A stretch of DNA of 64,000 nucleotides. It comes from Elusimicrobiota bacterium. GTDB taxonomy: Bacteria > Elusimicrobiota > Elusimicrobia > UBA1565 > UBA9628. The notes under the pieces were generated by a model. That model made no database searches. It had not been told where the DNA came from and worked only from the letters and a program-made list of their open reading frames with translations. Numbering within the stretch: position 1 is the stretch's first letter; each line of letters opens with the position of its first letter. The position numbers and the translations under genes are program-made. Where the stretch lies: contig JACRNU010000055.1 of NCBI GenBank assembly GCA_016234805.1, positions 1-64,000 of the forward strand. The letters run 5' to 3'. This document shows positions 60,916-64,000 of this stretch, one piece after another.

Positions 60916-60994
60916 GTGCCTGGCTTGACCCGGGCGCAGCCCGGAGGTGCCAGGCTTGCACTGCGGCCTCATGCCTGCGGTCAAGCCTGGCACC
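60915..60994. repeat. Long imperfect hairpin, GGTGCC-type
   Basis: GGTGCCTGGCTTGACC (60915-60930) and GGTCAAGCCTGGCACC (60979-60994) pair at 15 of 16 positions. Inside lies CGGGC-GCA-GCCCG and a further GGTGCCAGGCTTG copy. It overlaps the subtilase stop codon and probably terminates it. Confidence 0.75.
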
Positions 60995-61241
60995 TGGACC
61001 CAGACCGACACAAGACCAAGTTGTCCACAGACTATCCCCGTCCATTTCCCGTGGCCTTCCAAATTTCTACACTAATTGGTGCCAGACCTGCCGACCTGGC
61101 GTAAACAGGCCATATTAATATTGCTTGGCTTAACCTCGCCAGATATCATGTTTGTTAACTATTGGTGCCAGACATTGCTAATTGATTTCAATCAATGCAC
61201 AACTTTCCCCAGGATATGCTATAATCTCATCCACAGACCAG
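60995..61241. other. AT-richer non-coding gap with repeat remnants
   Basis: With the hairpin this makes a 326-bp gap. GGTGCCAGAC occurs near 61079 (followed by an imperfect partner CCTGGCG) and again near 61163, both matching the dispersed palindrome core apart from one base. The rest holds no gene I can support. TATAAT at 61220-61225, 16 nt before ATG 61242, is the likely promoter of the fatty-acid-type operon. Confidence 0.6.
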
Positions 61242-62228
61242 ATGACTGACACCACCAGCACCTCAAAGCCGTTCGAGAACACGGGTTACTGGGCCGTCAT
61301 CCTTGGGGGTTCTTCGGGCTTTGGCCTGGCAACAGCCAAGCGCTTGTCTAGAGCCGGGATGAACATCCTCATCGGCCACAAGGACACGGAAGGCACGGTC
61401 GAGACCGTGCTCAAGCCTCACTTTGACGAGATCCGGGCCCAAGGGGTCAAGCTCGTCACCCACAACACCAACCTTTTCGATGAGGACGGACGGGGTGAGG
61501 TGTTCGAAAGCATCGCCCGGAACGCCGGCCCAGGAAAGGTCCACCTCTTCATGCACTCCATCGCCGCAGGGGCCTGCAAGCTCCTGATCGAGGACAAGGG
61601 GCCGGATTTCAAAGGCAAGGCCATGGCCGGGCTTGCGGATGCCCTCAAGAAGGAAGGGGTGGCGGTCACCCCTGAAGTCCTCCGGAAGGCCGTGAACGAG
61701 GCCTTTCATGGCGGAGGGGCTGATGCCCTGCACACCCTGGCGGACAGCAGGATCCCCTACCGGGACACATTATTGGAAGAACCCGATCTTCAGCGCACCA
61801 TCGGGATGATGGGCTACGACTACCTGCTTTGGGGCCGGGAACTGGCCAAGGAAGGCCTGCTCTCCAGATCCGCCAGGCTCGTGGGCCTCACCTCGGAAGG
61901 CAACACCGTGTCGTGGAAAGGCTACGCTGCCGTGTCCGCTGCCAAGTGCGGGCTCGAAGCCTGCGCCAAGGCCATGGCGGTCGAGCTCGGCCCCCTAGGG
62001 GTCCGGTGCTTCATCCTTCAACCCGGCATCACGGACACCCCGGCCGGCAATGCCATACCGAATTTCGACTTGATGAAGGCTGAGGCGCGCATCCGCAACC
62101 CTTCGCGCCGCCTCACCACCCCGGAGGACGTGGCCGAGGTCGTGTGCGCCATGTGCCTGCCGGGGTTCGACTGGGTCAACGGCGCCGTCATCCGCGTGGA
62201 CGGCGGCGAAGCAGTGTCAGGAGGCTGA
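61242..62228 (+). CDS. FabI-like enoyl-ACP reductase (SDR family)
   Basis: A 328-residue SDR protein with a FabI-type signature: divergent nucleotide motif LGGSSGFGLATAKRL and the active-site spacing Y-x6-K in GYAAVSAAKCGLEA, rather than Y-x3-K of ordinary SDRs. It contains a ~50-residue insert (about 120-170) relative to classic FabI and more closely resembles long FabI/FabV-like variants. Expected to reduce enoyl-ACP. ATG 61242 chosen after the -10 box; the TTG-started frame runs through the promoter. Confidence 0.75.
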   Translation: MTDTTSTSKPFENTGYWAVILGGSSGFGLATAKRLSRAGMNILIGHKDTEGTVETVLKPHFDEIRAQGVKLVTHNTNLFDEDGRGEVFESIARNAGPGKVHLFMHSIAAGACKLLIEDKGPDFKGKAMAGLADALKKEGVAVTPEVLRKAVNEAFHGGGADALHTLADSRIPYRDTLLEEPDLQRTIGMMGYDYLLWGRELAKEGLLSRSARLVGLTSEGNTVSWKGYAAVSAAKCGLEACAKAMAVELGPLGVRCFILQPGITDTPAGNAIPNFDLMKAEARIRNPSRRLTTPEDVAEVVCAMCLPGFDWVNGAVIRVDGGEAVSGG

Positions 62229-62234
62229 ACAAGG

Positions 62235-63145
62235 ATGAAGCTGAACATTCTCGGGATGGGCTGGTATCTGCCGAAGAACGAGATCACCAATGATTTCCTT
62301 CATAAGGAAGTCGGCCTCGAAAAGGGGCCGGACTGGGTGGACTCGCGCCTCGGCATCTACCGCAGGTTCTCCGTCCTGACCAAGGACTACATCCTCAAGA
62401 CCAAGAACCAGAACCCCGCCCAAGCCATGGCCCACGCCCGCGCGCACGGGGAGACCCCGGTGACCATGGGCATCAAGGCGGCCAAGGACGCCCTCAAGAT
62501 GGCCGGCGTCAGCCCGGACAAGGTCGGCATGGTCATGGCCAACAGCGACACCCCCTTCGACATGGTGCCGGCCACGGCCAACCTCATCGCCAAGGGCCTC
62601 GGCGTGCGCAACGGCGCGAACTGCGACGTCAACTGCGCCTGCTCGAGCTTTGCCAAGCACATGCAGATCCTCTCCGACACCCGCCCCGAACGGGTGCCCG
62701 AGTTCGTGCTCTGCGTCCAGACCGCGGCCTACACCGCGCGCATCGAGTATTCCCCCAACTCCATCGACCCCTACATCTTCGGCGACGGTGCCTGCGCCCA
62801 GGTCCTTTCCACCAAGCACCAGGGCAGGCTCACCGTGGAGCCCATGATTTTCGAGACCAACCCGGACGCGGCGGAGACCATCCTCCTCGATGCCGCCGGC
62901 CATGTGAGGCCTTCACCGTGGCCCACCAGGCCAACTACGTGATGCAGAACTCCGTGCTCCACCACCTGAACCTGCCCGAGAAAAAGCATCTCCGGAACGT
63001 CCATGAGCAGGGCAACATCGCGGCAGCCGGGGCGCCTTCGGCCATCGCCCAGAACCTCCACCGGTTCAACAAGGGCGACAAGCTCGTTTACGCGGTCCTC
63101 GGCGCGGGCCTGGCCTGGGGCGGCGGGTACATGGAGGCCAACTAG
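62235..63145 (+). pseudogene. fabH: 3-oxoacyl-ACP synthase III (FabH-like), internally deleted and frameshifted
   Basis: The first frame (62235 to ~62914) gives a FabH N-terminal part: MKLNILGMGWYLPKNEITND, active-site Cys in VNCACSSF, GDGACAQVL. It breaks after LLDAAGHVR. The C-terminal part continues in another frame from ~62906 to 63145: FTVAHQANYVMQN (catalytic His), VHEQGNIAAAGAPSA (catalytic Asn), GAGLAWGGGYM. Compared with FabH about 30-40 residues between these points are missing and the frame shifts. As written it encodes no functional enzyme. True decay or assembly error; all neighbours are intact. Confidence 0.8.
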
Positions 63146-63148
63146 GGC

Positions 63149-63871
63149 ATGGACGAGATCGCGGTCGTCACCGGAGCGGGCGGAGGCATCGGCAGCGCGG
63201 TCGCGCTCATGATCCACGATAAATCCGAGGGCGCGCTCAAGCTCGCCCTGTGCGACATCAATAAGAACGCGCTCGCCGAACTCGCGGGCCGCATCCCAGG
63301 GTCCTTCCCCGTGGTTTCGGACATCACGACCGAGGCGGGACGCAAGGCCCTCGTGGACGCGGTCCTGGCCAAGGGCACGCCCTCGGTCCTGGTCAACAAC
63401 GCGGGCATCGACCGGCCCCACGAGCCCTGCCTCGCCATCCTGGAGTCGTCCTACGACACGCTCCTCAACCTCAACCTCAAGGCCCCGGCCTTCCTCATGA
63501 GGGCCTTCTGCAAGGAGATGATGGCCGCGGGCGGGGGAGCCGTGGTCAACATCAGCTCGGTCCTGGCCAAGCACGCCCTGACCGGCTCCGCCCTCTACCG
63601 GGTGAGCAAGGCGGGCCTCGAGGCCCTGACGAAGCAGTTCGCGGCCGAGTTCGGACCCCGGGGCGTGCGGGTCAACGCCGTTGCGCCCGGCTTCATCATG
63701 ACTCCCATGACCGCCAACATCCCGGATGAGACCAAGGAGAAGATCCGCTCCATGATCGCGCTCGGCGAGTTCGGCACGCCCGAGGCCGTGGCCGAGGCGG
63801 TATGGCACCTGGTCGAGAACCAGTACATCAACGGCGTGGTATTGCCGGTGGATGGAGGAATGGTCCTGTGA
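63149..63871 (+). CDS. fabG: 3-oxoacyl-ACP reductase (FabG-like SDR)
   Basis: A 240-residue classical SDR: VVTGAGGGIGSAVALMI, NNAG, Ser in NISSVLAKHAL, catalytic YRVSK, and PGFIMTPM. Reduces 3-oxoacyl-ACP with NADPH. It starts 3 nt after the fabH-like stop and its stop overlaps the next gene (GTGA). Confidence 0.85.
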   Translation: MDEIAVVTGAGGGIGSAVALMIHDKSEGALKLALCDINKNALAELAGRIPGSFPVVSDITTEAGRKALVDAVLAKGTPSVLVNNAGIDRPHEPCLAILESSYDTLLNLNLKAPAFLMRAFCKEMMAAGGGAVVNISSVLAKHALTGSALYRVSKAGLEALTKQFAAEFGPRGVRVNAVAPGFIMTPMTANIPDETKEKIRSMIALGEFGTPEAVAEAVWHLVENQYINGVVLPVDGGMVL

Positions 63872-64000
63872 GCCTCTCCAATGACGAGATCCTGGCCCTG
63901 GTCCCCCAGCAGCGGCCCATGCGGTTCATCGACGACATCCTCGAGCTCGACGGGGACCACATCGTGGGCTCCTACACCTGGAAGGAGGAGGACTGCGCCG
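63868..64000 (+). CDS. FabZ/FabA-like hotdog dehydratase, 5' end only
   Basis: The GTG start overlaps the fabG stop. The visible 44 codons read SLSNDEILALVPQQRPMRFIDDI-like sequence followed by GDHIVGSYTWKEED. The xxPQxxPMRFID pattern is that of FabZ-type 3-hydroxyacyl-ACP dehydratases and related hotdog domains (FabZ: PHRYPFLLVD). The gene runs off the right edge, so the catalytic helix is not seen. Confidence 0.65.
   Translation, partial: MSLSNDEILALVPQQRPMRFIDDILELDGDHIVGSYTWKEEDCA

Noticed and set aside
60915..61241. Small genes in the gap before the FabI-like gene
   Set aside because: Short frames exist but they lie in hairpin repeats, lack ribosome sites and show no protein-like composition.
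1..64000. CRISPR arrays, tRNA or rRNA genes, prophage
   Set aside because: No regularly spaced direct repeats, cloverleaf sequences or rRNA segments were recognised. The fibre-like protein has a signal peptide and no phage structural neighbours.

Overview
The window is a GC-rich, gene-dense chromosomal segment of an uncultured, Gram-negative, probably anaerobic bacterium. Outer-membrane beta-barrels, a PorV-like protein next to a protein with a type IX-like C-terminal sorting domain, many orphan receiver proteins, TPR proteins, and hydrogenase and flavin-based electron-transfer genes fit a high-GC groundwater-type Elusimicrobiota best. That placement is an inference with modest confidence. 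No rRNA, tRNA, CRISPR array, integrase or complete insertion sequence was seen.

Region 1 (1-5.1 kb, minus) is an operon for a membrane-anchored heterodisulfide-reductase-like complex linked to a NiFe hydrogenase: QmoC/HdrC-like protein, double HdrA, an internally deleted mvhD, a 64-residue protein, and the first codons of mvhG. A divergent LysR regulator follows. Then come hypA, an orphan receiver, a TPR protein, class I fumarase and a nickel-type transporter. Region 2 (10.2-17.5 kb) is a NuoE-NuoF-NuoG-like-NfnA-NfnB operon resembling a Sporomusa-type (Stn) bifurcating NAD/NADP/ferredoxin transhydrogenase. A ferritin-like protein and a 5'-nucleotidase-like phosphatase flank it.

Region 3 (19.6-29.6 kb) looks like a synthase-dependent exopolysaccharide locus: two receivers, a TPR/beta-barrel porin, a TPR protein, a membrane sulfatase-fold transferase, a HEAT-like membrane protein, a processive GT2 synthase and a deacetylase-like protein. 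Region 4 (29.6-41.2 kb) holds a GT-C glycosyltransferase, a CAP lipoprotein, a B12-type radical SAM protein with a receiver, and an operon of a CrtC/AttH-like membrane protein, GMC oxidoreductase, GlpD-like dehydrogenase and winged-helix regulator.

Region 5 (41.3-46.8 kb) is a tightly overlapping operon of a sorting-domain protein, PorV/PorQ, a TPR protein, a histidine kinase and a receiver. Region 6 (47-52 kb) is accessory: a large tail-fibre-like secreted protein, a decayed fragment, a RelE/AbrB toxin-antitoxin pair, and hipBA whose toxin seems to start at CTG. Region 7 (52.2-60.9 kb) has a receiver-kinase, an alkyl-DHAP-synthase-like flavoprotein with a glycerophosphodiesterase, a receiver/CbiX-like/cytochrome operon, a small leaderless ORF, a MopE-like protein and a subtilase. 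Region 8 (61.2-64 kb) is a fatty-acid-type operon: FabI-like, an internally deleted fabH, fabG and a truncated FabZ-like gene.

Three themes cut across the window. Many promoters place a TANNNT -10 box 5-11 nt before the start codon, implying leaderless transcripts. Palindromic repeats are common, both between genes (GGTGTCAGAC family) and in frame inside genes, including one pair with a compensatory stem change. Two core genes (mvhD, fabH) carry out-of-frame internal deletions that are either real decay or assembly errors.
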